Part shown: in pieces, positions 21,200 through 31,890 of the stretch
Layout of the letters: every line of letters begins with the position of its first letter
Position numbering within the stretch: the stretch's first letter is position 1
From: Melieria omissa
Taxonomy: Eukaryota > Arthropoda > Insecta > Diptera > Ulidiidae
Reading direction: 5' to 3'
NCBI GenBank assembly: GCA_963971225.1
Contig: OZ020267.1
Span: 47,625,993 to 47,689,992, forward strand
Length of the DNA: 64,000 bases
Translations under genes and position numbers: made by a program
Notes under the pieces: generated by a model
The model's input: the letters and a program-made list of their open reading frames with translations, nothing else
Databases searched by the model: none
Told to the model about the DNA's origin: nothing

Positions 21200-21740
21200 G
21201 ACTAGCTGACTCCACTCTTCAAAACGATCTTATGCTGTTACTCTTAAGATGGTTTCTCTATAAATTCGTTTTCAATGACGACATTGAAAAAATGTACCGC
21301 AAAATTCTCATACATAAGGATGACCAAGAATTTCAACGAACTTTCTTCCGTTGGTGTCCACATAAACCGCTGGAAGACTTCAGACTCAAAACAGTCACAT
21401 TTGGTGTGAACTGTGCCTTTTCTTGGCCTACACTCCCCTTGCGGCTCAAATCATACTCCACGAAACATATGTTGACGACATACTCTTGGGCAGTCACGAT
21501 CTTGACACAGCTATCAACTCCTTAGATCAGCTCGTTAAAACCCTCAATTCTGCAGGGTTCCCCTTCAAAAAGATCACTGCCAATAACTCTAAACTCCTTG
21601 AGAAAATCCACCCCGAAAATCTGTTAGATTTCGAATTTTTGCGATTCCAAACCACGAGTTGAATGAAAACTCTTGGAATTCACTGGAACGCCTTATCAGA
21701 TTTTTTTCTCGTACCCATATCGTGTACCATATATCAGTTT
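21200..21740 (+). pseudogene. BEL/Pao retrotransposon reverse transcriptase fragment
   Basis: The plus strand reads a BEL/Pao RT palm: DIEKMYRKILIHKDDQEFQR at about 21268-21330, then LKTVTFGVNCA. After a frameshift and internal deletion comes YVDDILLGSHDLDTA (about 21463-21510) with the YVDD catalytic box. A FPFKKITANN stretch and an LGIHWN-like stretch follow. At least two frame changes and a deletion between the TFGV block and the YVDD box make it non-functional. No LTR or other pol domain was found next to it. Confidence 0.85.
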
Positions 21741-22554
21741 GAGATTAATTGAGTTTATTTTATAAAATCTTTGAACTTTGACCCCGAGCCACGCCTTTTG
21801 TTGGCGTTTCCCAGGCAAAATTTTTAGTTTGTTAGATTCAGGAGCCAATCCTCTATATAAAAGCATACTCATTTATTTTTTTCACGAGGGTTCGCTATAC
21901 TGCATTGATGCCAAAGAAACAAATATATTTTTAGATACATAAATTCAATTACGTATTTGTGTTCCAACCTAACAAAACTTTCAAGCATGCACTTTTATTT
22001 TGCTCAGCACTGTACAAATTTAGTTTACAAATCTACAAACATACACACATATGCTTCTCAAAATCAAAACCGTTGTACACGGGTGTAGCCAGAGGACCAA
22101 GGGGTTGATTCATTCAACTGAATATACTAAAATTATGATCTAATTGAGCAGCTTTCGTGCAGATTTCCACTTTTCATAATTTCGTGCAGCTAACATGAAT
22201 ATATTTAATTAAAAGGATTTTTTAATACAGCATTTGAAATTAATAATTATCTTTAAAAAACAAGTATTGATTTTACAAATATTAATTTTTATTAGGAACA
22301 ATTTTTTTTACAGAGAAGGTGTCGTATTTGTAATTACGAAAAAAACATTTGAAATAAGCGTTCATCAACTTTAAATTTACGACACAGCAAATTATGTCTG
22401 TTCATTGGCTACGTGAATGTATTGAATTTATCCTCTATTTAATATCTTCGGTACGCCTATGTCTATCGTCTGCGACTATCATCTGTGGGTGTAATTTGTT
22501 GTCCAGTTTTCACCAAAATCATTAAATTTGTGTTCAATAAAATTTTTAATAAAT
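21741..22554. other. Upstream region of the channel gene, no element recognised
   Basis: About 800 bp of AT-rich DNA before the first coding exon. I find no convincing TATA box at a useful distance; any promoter or 5' noncoding exon is not identifiable by eye. Confidence 0.4.
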
Positions 22555-22981
22555 ATGAATCCAATTTATATCCCATTACTGGTAGTGTATTTATGTGTTT
22601 CGAGCGTAACTACTAAGGACGATTGCCCTACATTAAATGATGCCAATGCTTTATCACAAACACAATTGTTGAAGCGGCTAACACACGGCTGCCGTTATGA
22701 TCGTTTGGAGCGACCCATAACCTATACGGAGTTAAATGGCACTCGCCTACCAGTGGATGTTTATGTTCGCGCATACGTTTATTTCGTGCAAAATTTGGAA
22801 GCACACGATCTGCAATTCAAAATACATGCATTATTGCAACTGCGTTTTCTAGATCCGCGACTTACATTCTGGAAAATTGCACCCAAACGTAAGCAACCCA
22901 TATTGGGCGAAAAGCAGTTGCGTGATACTTTATGGATGCCACACATTTTTCTAGCAAATGAAAGAGACTCTAGTATTCTGG
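22555..22981 (+). CDS. Cys-loop ligand-gated anion channel (pHCl-2/hodor-like), coding exon 1
   Basis: First of three coding exons (others 36552-37058 and 42331-42905) that join in phase 1 to a 502-residue pentameric channel subunit of the plasma membrane. The ATG at 22555 is chosen because it starts a good signal peptide (residues 1-20, hydrophobic core YIPLLVVYLCV). The exon gives most of the N-terminal ligand-binding domain: a cysteine pair C24/C46, glycosylation site NGT at 61-63, an LWMPHIFLANE block at 126-136 matching the family's WxPDxFxxN signature region. It ends at donor G|GTAAGT (22982), splitting Gly 143. Overall wording is closest to the insect-specific group of pHCl-2, CG6927 and hodor; which of these is not decidable from memory. 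No second extracellular disulfide of the GluCl/HisCl kind is present. Confidence 0.92.
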
Positions 22982-23277
22982 GTAAGTTATCATAATATAG
23001 GATAATAAAAATAAATAAAATGTATAAAAGATGCTAACCAAAAATTTGTGTGGCGGGTTTCTTAGTAGTACAAATTATGTTCTCTGCGTACTATTGAAGA
23101 ATTTTCTTACATCGGCTCAAAGTTAAAGTGAAACCTGCCACTCAACAAGATACACATAAAAAATATTGAGGTTTTACATACAAATGTATGTATTTATTAA
23201 AAAAAAAAACCGCGATAGCGTACCATAGTGAAAAAAAGAAAAAGTATGCTCTTACATAGAGGTTTGGCTTGTGAATC

Positions 23278-24640
23278 TTACTTACTTAACTGGCCATAAC
23301 AACCCGTTATCGGGTTACGGCCTCACGCAAAACTTCTCTCCAAGCGCCTCTGCTTTGCGCGCGCCTTCTCCAGTTGGTCACACCAAGAGATGACAGGGCC
23401 TCTCAACTTGGTCCTTTCACCGGAGACACGGCCTCCCTCTTCGCCGTCGACCTCCAAACATCGCATCGAACACCTTTTTCGCTGGAGCTTCGTCGCCCAT
23501 ACGGCAGACATGACCGAGCCAGCGTAGCCGCTGGATATTAATTCGCTGCGCTACGTCCATGTCCTTATACAGCTCGTTATTGGTTCGTATACGATAGTCG
23601 TCACCAACACGAACAGGGCTGAAGATTTTACACTTAGGCCTATGGGCCCGTTGTGGTATCACAACGGGCCCATAGGCCTAAGTGTGTCTCATACGGAGGC
23701 AGCCACTTAACCAACCAACCAACCTTCCTCTCGAACACTCCAAGGGCCGCTATGTCGTTTCGTATCATTGTCCATGCTTCAGCGCAATAGGGGAGCACGG
23801 GCAAGATAAGCGTCCTATAGAGTGCAAGTTTTGTCGGTCGAGAGAGGTCTACTGCTCAATTGCCTACCGAGACCGTAGTAGCACCTGTTGACAAGAGTAA
23901 TACTTCGCTTTATCTCCAGGCTAACATCATTGCTGCTGTTAATGGCGGTGCCAAGGCAGACGAATTCCTTGACAACTTCAAAGGTATACCTGTAGGCCTC
24001 GAAGTGAGACCCTAGCCGCTGCGAGTCCCTGCGTGTAGACAGCATATACTTCGTCTTGCCTTCATTTACCACCAGACCCATTTTGGCAGATTCTCTTTCG
24101 ATAGCCGCAAGGCAGCGGTGACATCTTGCTTGTTACGTCCGATGACATCAATGTCATCAGCGTAGGCAAGGAGCTGGACACTTTAATTTTTCACGTAGTA
24201 CGCTCGTCAGGACCTTGTATGCAATTGGAAGTAGGCTGATATTCCTGTAGTTGGCGCATATTGTTGGGTCGCCTTTCTTCAGCACAGAGCAAAGGGCAAA
24301 GGCACTGAGGTTCCCATCGTTGGGCATTGGTTCCTCCAGCCATATTTTGCAGATGAGCTGATGCATGCACCCAATCAGCTCACCGCCGCCGGCCTTGAAC
24401 AATTCAGCTGGTAGCCCATCCGGCCCTGCAGGTTTATTGTTCTTGAGTGGCTGGATAGCAACCCGGACCACGTTATGGCTGGGCGGTGGCACATCCACAC
24501 CGTCGTCGTCGATTGGTGCCGTCTGGACATCTTCACGACTGGCGGTATTGTTCTCTTCTTCTGAATCTAACAAACTAAAATTCTTGCCTGGGATATGCTC
24601 ACAAAAGGCGTGGCTCGGGATCAAAGTTGGTATCAAAATA
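23278..24640 (-). pseudogene. Non-LTR retrotransposon (RTE/CR1-like LINE) remnant, copy 1
   Basis: The minus strand reads RT blocks NNKPAGPDGLPAELFKAGG (about 24460-24400), CSVLKKGDPTICANYRNISL and LPIAYKVLTS. It then jumps by deletion to a YADD-type LLAYADD region near 24170, then MGLVVNEGKTKYML and the C-terminal block RLRWLGHVCRMGD (about 23555-23515). It ends with a 3' noncoding hairpin (AACCCG/CGGGTT, near 23300) and a GTAAG tail. Several frameshifts, an internal deletion and the 73-bp palindromic insertion at 23634-23706 make it dead. It lies in intron 1 of the channel gene, antisense to it. A sister copy is at 51935-53340. Confidence 0.85.
23634..23706. repeat. Near-perfect 26-bp-arm palindrome inserted in the LINE
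   Basis: ACACTTAGGCCTATGGGCCC plus GTTGTG is followed, after a 4-nt spacer GTAT, by its exact reverse complement. A short tail ends in (CCAA)n. The sister LINE copy near 52255-52275 lacks it, so it is an insertion or a templated duplication. Confidence 0.8.
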
Positions 24641-24917
24641 ACTCAACCAATTCTTAATCGATTTACACAATATGGGTATCAAACGAAAAGCCTTTTCCAT
24701 ACCTTTTTGGAATGTACTTTAAAAAAAAAATTTGCATAGTATGGCTGCTATTTTCTGAAAATAAATAACTTTCGGATATTAACTTCTACTCGCTTCTGTC
24801 GCACTAGAAAGTTTTTCGCTTTCCGAAATGTACTGAACAACCCTGTGTAAATTAAGTGTGTTCATTGTTCCTCAGAAATGTGTATTTTCTCTAAAAATTT
24901 TAGAAGATACAATTTGA
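24641..24917. other. Noncoding spacer
   Basis: Short AT-rich stretch between the LINE remnant and the Helitron-like element; nothing recognised. Confidence 0.4.
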
Positions 24918-25644
24918 TCTATATATATAAAAATGAATCTTGGTTCGTTCGGCTGCTTAAAACTTTTAAACGACTGGACCAAATTGCATACTTGCTTCAG
25001 CGGGTTTGTTCGCAATTGCTACGCGAAGGTTTAGGAAAAAAGAGAAGTTGGGAAAACGGGGCGTGGCACCACCATCACACATATTTAGACTATAACTTGG
25101 AAACCATAAGGCACGCATCCTTTGATAGCAGGAATGGGGCGGGTATTGGACGAGGGGGTGTGGCATCGCCTATACAACTGAAATTTTTTATATGGAATAT
25201 CTTTGGAATTGTTAGTCGCATAGCATTGAAATTTGTTATGACATCGTTCCATATAAGTGTCATTCTACTGTTAAAATTTAATGGACGTTGAACAAGGGGC
25301 GTGGCACATTTGTTTGACTCAAACTATTTGCATAATTTTGGACTGTTGGTCGCACATCAATGAAACTTAGTACGAACCTATCATTTAGTCATAGCGTTCG
25401 ACGGAGGGAATGGGGCGGGTATTAAACAAGGGGGCATGACACCGCCCATACAACTCAAATCTTTTATATAGAATAGCTTCGAAGTTGTAACTGGTGAGAT
25501 TTGATCGGAGATGAACAAGGGGCGTGGCACATTTTTAATGACGCAACAGTTACGCAGTACACACGCACAGATCAGTGAAACTTGGTACGAACTTTCCACT
25601 TAGACGCACAATTCTAGGCGTGGTACCGCCTCCATTTTTATATA

Positions 25645-26171
25645 CAGGGTGGACCATTTAAGATTTGGAATTTGAATCGGTTATTAAAAAAAAACTAATG
25701 AATATTTTTTGAAAATTCCTATTTTATTACAAAGCTTGGACTTTGTTATATAAGAATGAAAAATGATATCGTTCATATGACTTCCACGACTGGCCTTACG
25801 GAACGCCATTCGGTCAACCCAATTTTCAAGTACTTTTTCGATTATTCCGGGTAGAATTTCATGAATGGCAACTTCGATTTCATGTTTCAAAGCTTCAATC
25901 GTCTCTGGAGGGTAGCGTAAGACTTGTCCTTTACTGCTCCCACAAAAAAAGTTCCAACGGACTTAAATCGCAGCTTTCTTACAGTTCGGGTTGAAGACTC
26001 TACATTGGAAGTAAGTTCTCAATATTTCCCAGTTTTGTTGAAGCGTATAGCGTCCCATTTCGTAAATATCAAGCTTTTAACTAAATTACGAACACAAATT
26101 GAATGACATTTGGACTGCCATTCTCGAAATAAAGAGTAGTTCAAATTCCAAACGCTATATGGACCAGCCTG
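25645..26171 (-). mobile_element. Decayed Tc1/mariner-type element with TA flanks
   Basis: Termini CAGGGTGGACCATTTAAG and, reversed, CAGGCTGGTCCATATAGC, both running into TTTGGAATTTGAA, are flanked by TA. On the minus strand, pieces of the transposase C-terminus remain: a CDLSPLELFLWGAVKDKS-like stretch near 25970-25920, then EILPGIIEKVLENWVDRM and RASRGSHMNDIIFH-like wording at 25850-25760. Only 527 bp survive. Confidence 0.75.
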
Positions 26172-26339
26172 TACATAGATTGTTTGTCCTGACTGACTGA
26201 CTGATTGATTGATTGATTCATCATCGCTCAACACAAACCGCTGAAGCTACAAATATGAAATTTTAACTGTAGGTACATCTTGAAGACTGAACCTTTGCTA
26301 AGACAGGATTTTTTGAAATTCGGAGTGTAAAGGCGAAAA

Positions 26340-27150
26340 CATGTGTTAAGGTATTGATTGATTGATATTGATTTCAAAATATGTCTTCTATATCACTTTT
26401 CTTCATACAACACTTTAACACATGAAAACAATTCGAAACGTATTTTATAATTTTTCGAAAATCAAAATTTAACTGGACCAACAATGGCTTAAGATTTGTT
26501 TACGGGACGACTCGATAGGCCTATTGACTTCAAAAATTGTAAAAATACTTGGAATTAAAAAAACTTATACACCGTTACTCATTATTTTCAAAATCGAAAT
26601 TTATCTGGATCAACGACGTCGCGACGGGTTAAAATTATGTATGGAGAAACAATCCCTTTTAGCCTTTTGACTTCAAACTTGGTGAAAGTACTTCAAATGC
26701 GCAACTACTCGAAACGTGTTTTAAATTTTTTCCGAATATTAAAATCGGACGGAGTCAAAGACCGGTTAAAAGTTTGTATGGCAAAACTGTAAAAAATATA
26801 AATTAATGGACCACTGACTTCAAACTTTGTGAAAGTACTCTTAGTGAGAAATAATTTGACACGTGTTTTTTCCTTTTTTGAAAATCAAAATCTGACGGGG
26901 CAACAATGGGTTAGTTAGTATGGATAAACACTATTTATTAGGCCTTTTGACTTCAAAGTTAAACAAAAAGCTCTTCAATCAGGAAATAATTAAAATGTGC
27001 TTTAAGGGTTAAGAAATCGTTTAGAGTAAATGTGAAAGGGCCTTTTGACTACAAAATTTTTGGAAACACTTGACAACAAAGATAGTAAACATGTGTTTTT
27101 TAAATCAAAATCTAACCCATTGTTGGGTTCAAAATTTGTATCGGGTGAAA
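26340..27150 (+). repeat. Tandem degenerate units of about 120-130 bp
   Basis: Repeated phrases TTGACTTCAAA, GTGAAAGTACTT, GAAACGTGTTTT and GGGTTAAAA recur about six times. Same family as 9760-10560. Confidence 0.65.
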
Positions 27151-27226
27151 AAAGAGCTTGCGTGCGAAGCCGCGGGGCCCAGCTAGTACTTTTATAAATA
27201 CAGCGTTATCAATTTTTCGGGTTTAA

Positions 27227-27936
27227 GGGGCACAACTAGTTTGACCGCCTGAAAAAGGAGATTTTTGTGAATTTTGTGAAATATTGCATCGAATGTTTTA
27301 AAATTTTGCAGATATATTTATGCATAAATAATGAATAAAAAGTAATTTTTTCAAATGAAAATATTCGATTTTCAGCAAGTTATCCACCATCTCCTGAGTC
27401 TTCAAAAAAAAAAAAGTTCTCCCACTGCTGCAGTGATTGTAGCCTTCGCAGTGCCTGAAATCAAAAAAACCAAAAATTTTACTTATATTTCCTATACAAT
27501 GACCCTCGGTTGTAACAAAAAAATAAAATGCAACAAAATGGCGGTTTTTTGAATAAAAAATTTAAATTTTGCTGAAAAATCTGATGGTTTCTGGCCTGGC
27601 ATAATTATACTTTTCATCCTATCATTAAACTGGAGGGTCATTGTATGGAAAAACAAATACACAATAAGCTAAAAAAAGACCCAAGTCGATCGGATGATTT
27701 GTTATCAAGCTACAGCTGCAGCAAATTTGAAAAAAGTAGTTTTGAGAAAAACGCGTTTAAAGTTTTAAAACCGTGTTACCGCGTAGTAAACGAGACGGAT
27801 TTGAGGCTCTGTATCTCAGAGACTTTTACGAATTCGACAAAATCCGTTCGTATACTTTTTCTATGATAGTTATACTATAAAAATATGAAATAAAACAAAA
27901 AACGAAATTTTCAAAATTTCAAACTAGTTGTGCCCC
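27227..27936. mobile_element. MITE with 18-bp perfect TIRs flanked by TTAA
   Basis: GGGGCACAACTAGTTTGA at 27227-27244 is exactly inverted at 27919-27936. TTAA lies on both sides (27223-27226, 27937-27940). This fits a piggyBac-type TTAA target. The reading TA plus AGGGGCAC ends (Tc1/mariner-type) is equally compatible because of the symmetry. 710 bp, no transposase. Confidence 0.75.
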
Positions 27937-27962
27937 TTAAAAGTAAAGTTAAATAAAACACA

Positions 27963-28440
27963 CACAAAGATATGATTTCGATGAAACATTTATTTTATGA
28001 TGATGCTTGGACCTTGCCATTATGTACGAAATACATTAAAATTACCGCCTCTAAATTGGTTGCAGCAGTGGATCCTTTTGAGGTAGTTTTCGACCAGTTT
28101 TTTTCACATTTCGAGGGTATCTCGGCGAAAACTTGACGAATGTTGATTTTCAAGTGCTCAAACGTTAGGGGATTACCCACGTTGGTACGGTCTTTGACGT
28201 ACCCCCACAAAAAAGTCTAACGGAGTCAAATCGTATGATTTTGGTAGCCAAATGACGCCGCAAAACGTGAAATTACGCGTTCTGGAAACTTCCCATGCAA
28301 TAAAGCCAAAACCGGTCGTGTTGTGTGGCTCATGGCAACCACATATCGTTGAAACCACATATCGTCCAGTTCATAATCTTCTATTGCAGGCCAAAAAAAT
28401 CGGTTATCATACGACCACAGCGATCTGAATTGACGGTAGG
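27963..28440 (-). pseudogene. Mariner-like transposase C-terminal fragment
   Basis: The minus strand reads an LTPLDFF stretch (near 28233) and, in another frame, WGYVKDRTNVGNPLTFEHLK (from about 28207). LKINIRQVFAEIPSKCEKNW follows. These are typical of the third-catalytic-Asp region and tail of mariner-type transposases with the LDFFLWG motif. The frames are shifted between the pieces, and nothing remains upstream of about 28440, so it is a fragment. Confidence 0.75.
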
Positions 28441-28737
28441 GTCAGTTGGGGGGTAAAAGTAAGCAAGGGGTAATTGTAAACAGCGGTTATTTAATGCTTT
28501 TAAAATTAACTGCAACAGACCATGACCCAAAAAAATATGAATTTAACATGTCCTCAAACTGTCGCCGAACTTTCACGTCGGTGACTTTCCAATATCAATA
28601 AAAGTTTTAGTCTTAAAGAGAATGTGTGTTCTAAAAGTGAAAATCAGTTTAGTAAGTATTTCATGATTTGTGTGTGAAAGTGCTTAAACAAAAAATTCTT
28701 GTAATATTGTAACTTCGTTTATCAATCTCAGAGTGTA
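28441..28737. other. Noncoding stretch
   Basis: No gene recognised between the mariner fragment and the block shared with 13388-13460. Confidence 0.35.
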
Positions 28738-29100
28738 AGGAACTAAAACTTTTTTCCGAAACGCGGGAAACGCGAAAAACGACGATACGCTTGAAACGCG
28801 CTTTATGGAGTTTGGGCTTAAGTGTTGGGAACGATTTCAACCTGGGATTATCACAGCCCACTGTTTCTGCAATATTGGCAGGGAGACTCGACGCTTTAGA
28901 AGCTATATGTCCACATTTGAAATGAGTGAAGAAGAGTAAGCTCAAGCTAAATCGGAGTTTTTTGAGAAGACAGGATTTCCTGGCTGTATAAGCTGTATGG
29001 ACGGAACGCACATAAAAATCGTAGCTCCGAGTAAGGCAGAACAAAATTTATATTACAACAGGAAAGGGTTTGTTAGTCTAAACGCAATGATTGTAAGACA
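28738..29100 (+). pseudogene. PIF/Harbinger transposase fragment
   Basis: After a leader block shared in inverted form with 13388-13460, the plus strand reads EFFEKTGFPGCISCMDGTHI (about 28953-29014) and KIVAPSKAEQNLYYNRKGF. This contains the first catalytic Asp (MDGTHI) of a PIF/Harbinger DDE nuclease. Upstream there is a stop (TAA near 28941) and downstream the frame is lost near 29100 before the other catalytic residues. Confidence 0.8.
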
Positions 29101-29266
29101 AAATGATGCGTTCTTTCGTATTATAACTGCCAACTTTAAAGAATTTTATTTACAGATTTGTGATCATAAATTGTAATTTGTAATTAGATATTTAGATGCT
29201 CGATATGCTGGCTCATCTTATGACTCCCTCGTTTGGAATATTACCATTGCAATTATTTTTGTTTGG

Positions 29267-29458
29267 TTATTGAAATGGAATTCTATTATACAAATTGTTT
29301 GTCATCTTTTGCCAACCATCACCGTCTCTCATCGGTGGCCCAGAAGCATTAAATTTTTTAGAGATGTTATCCCACTGCTTCTTGAAATTTACAGGAATAT
29401 TGCCCCTATTAAATCCTTGTCGTTTCCACTCAGCGTCAATGTTAATCAATGATAACAT
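29267..29458 (-). pseudogene. Myb/SANT-like DNA-binding fragment of a Harbinger element
   Basis: The minus-strand 63-residue frame contains NFKKQWDNISKKFNASGPPM and a GWQKMTNNL stretch. This resembles the MADF/Myb-SANT companion protein that PIF/Harbinger elements carry as their second gene. It converges on the transposase fragment at 28738-29100, as expected for a two-gene element. It ends at a palindrome (29443-29477). Confidence 0.55.
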
Positions 29459-29477
29459 TGATCATTGTTATCATTGA
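29443..29477. repeat. Short palindrome
   Basis: CAATGATAACA and TGTTATCATTG arms around TTGATCA. CAATGATAAC is also the tip of the hAT-type family found at 30418 and 34058, so this may be two hAT tips back to back. Confidence 0.5.
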
Positions 29478-30064
29478 TGTTAATATTACTTAGTCGATAC
29501 CAAAGATGTGTCAATAGTTGTCAATTGTTATCGATATTGACACTAGTGATACCAAATCGTCGCTGTCAATATTATTCGTGTCGACGACGACAACCATAAT
29601 AGGGGTGATTATGTATGCATATGCATCTATAAGATAGCGGTTCATTTGCTAATAAAAATTTGTTCAGTCTTATACTGGTGTAATCTTTTCAATATTCAAA
29701 TAATTTCAATTCAAAATTTTGATATATATAATGTATCAATATTGATATAATATACATACAAATATATTAGATATATTTTGATATATTTTAACATTTTTAC
29801 ATAGGTGCGCTAAGGATCTACATAAACAAATTTTAATAAATTTAGTTTCCAAAAACTTTTTTAGATATTCCGCTTAGCTGCACTTTTCGCTTGAGTGACC
29901 CAAATCATGTGCATCGAAGGTGAATGCAGCTAAACGGAATGTACTAAACTACTTTTAATAAAAAAATTTTGTGCTGATTCCGATTTTGCGTTCAGTTGTT
30001 TTTCAAAAGTAAATTTGAACTTGTACAATACCTTTTCCATATTCTGCATGAAAGTTACCATAAC
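29478..30064. other. AT-rich noncoding stretch
   Basis: Runs of ATCGAT/TGATAT-like low-complexity sequence near 29500-29800; no gene. Confidence 0.4.
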
Positions 30065-31890
30065 CCTGCAAACAATTTCTCGATATAAATTTTTAGCGAC
30101 AGTTTCTCGAAATAATCTCGATAATGTTTGAATTTTTTGCCTTCAAGATTTTGAATATTTTCAACTCAAATGAAATATTTTTTTGTCAAACGAAAAATTT
30201 TGATTTTCTGAACGTGCGCGCATTTAAAACCGTGTGATTATAATCGTAATATAATTTGAATAACGGACTGGCGACAATTCTGCAAAATATGCGTTTTATT
30301 TCAATTTTCAAAAAGAAAATAAGTTTTCGTAATAGTATCGAAAATTCTATTGAGAACAAGAAAAATTAAATTATCGTTACGATATCTCGGATAAGAAAAT
30401 TTCAATATCGTTACGATCAATGATAACATGATGTCAAACTGAGAGGATTGACGAAATTTTGTCGTTTTTTTTGGTCACACGAACACAATCCGTGTGAGCT
30501 GAAAAGAAAATCGTCAACCCTGCCAGCTTTCTCTCTTTACAGCCAAACCTAAATTGGAGCGTTGAGCGTTGCGTTTTCTGACGCAACGCTCTCGCTCAGC
30601 GCGGCATACCGAAATTGAAGCGTTGCGTTGGGATTGTCAAAATCATGAAATGAAAACAAATGACAAAAAAATATCTGCTGAGTTGCCAAAAAAACACAAT
30701 TTATTATTATTTTGCAAAACTTAGCTCTTATTTGAATAAATTCCTCAAAATTTAAATCAAATCAAATACAAATTTTGTTGTTGTTTGTATTGTAGCAAGC
30801 AACTGACAAGCGAATTTGTTCCTAACGCGGGGTTGTATTTTTGATGTACTTGTAAAAAAGTATGTTCGCAGTCTTATTGTACGAAGCAGTGTAAAATAAG
30901 GAAAAAATATATGAAATGATCAAAATTATTTAATTTAAATGAAAATGTTAGGGAAAAGTTGTAATATGCAGAGATATAAAGATGTAAAAAAGAAATCCTT
31001 ATCTCTTTGTGCATATGTAAAAACTAATAATAACTAATTTGCATTTTGCGAACCACCACTGAGGCAATACGGCGCGTTACCGATTTTTTTTTTAACGATT
31101 TTGTAACATTTTAACAATTTTTTTAACAATGATTTCAGAGAGGAACAAATAAAAAAAATGTATTTAATGCGTTTGTTTCTCAATTCGAAAAAAACACGGA
31201 CTAAACGGACCACAAAAACCAGAAGTAGCAGAAACTTATAAATGTCGGACAGTTAACAATTTATGTTTATAAGTATAGTCTGCTACTTCGCGATTATAAA
31301 ATCGTATCAGAAAACATATGTATATATATGCTAGGCATCGCAATCCCGGGATCCCGGGATCCCGGGATCCCGGGATCCCGGACTTTTTCCAGTCCCGAAA
31401 ATCCCGGGATTCAAATTCTTTTATCCCGGGATTTTCGGGATTGTAAAAGATGCTTCAAAGTTCAAATGAAATAAATTTTAAGGCACAAAAACCTTAGGGA
31501 GGGGTTAGAGTGCGTCTTTTGCAAAAGGCTTATGATTATTTACTAAGCATTCAACCAAAAAGTGTTGAATCTGAAGGATGTTTCTCTTCAGCAGGGTTCA
31601 TTTGAAATAAATTTCGCTCTAGATAAGAGAACAAAACACTTAAAGCCTTTGTATTTTTAAGATCTCAGTTTTTAGTTAATCAAAACGCTTAACTTTTTTA
31701 TCGAAATAATCGAAGTAAAACTAAAAGCACAAACAAATTAACTATTTTATTTTTTTATCAAATATGCATATATATGCACTTTATGATACATCGGTTGCAA
31801 AGTAATAAGTTATGTATAAGTGTCATTTTTGGATAAAACAAAATGCTATGAAACTGAAGTTAAATGTCAAATGAAAAACTTTTAAGTTAA

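Larger units (their letters stand above)
24918..27186 (+). mobile_element. Candidate nonautonomous Helitron, A|TC...CTAG|T
   Basis: The 5' end reads A then TCTATATATATAAAAATGAA (24918 on), a sequence typical of insect Helitron starts. The 3' end reads GCGGGGCCCAGCTAG (27183-27186) followed by T. The interior holds 200-bp-class units with GGGGCGTGGCAC phrases (25040-25620), a decayed mariner (25645-26171), a TGAC/TGAT microsatellite (about 26190-26217), and 120-130 bp tandem units (26340-27150) shared with 9760-10560. No Rep-helicase. It may instead be two abutting fragments. Confidence 0.5.

Noticed and set aside
22528..22554. Upstream extension of the channel exon from a TTG codon
   Set aside because: The ATG at 22555 gives a proper signal peptide; non-ATG starts are unlikely in a fly gene.
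31343..31380. CRISPR-like direct repeats
   Set aside because: The units are contiguous 8-bp palindromic tandem repeats without spacers, within a transposon end of a eukaryotic genome.
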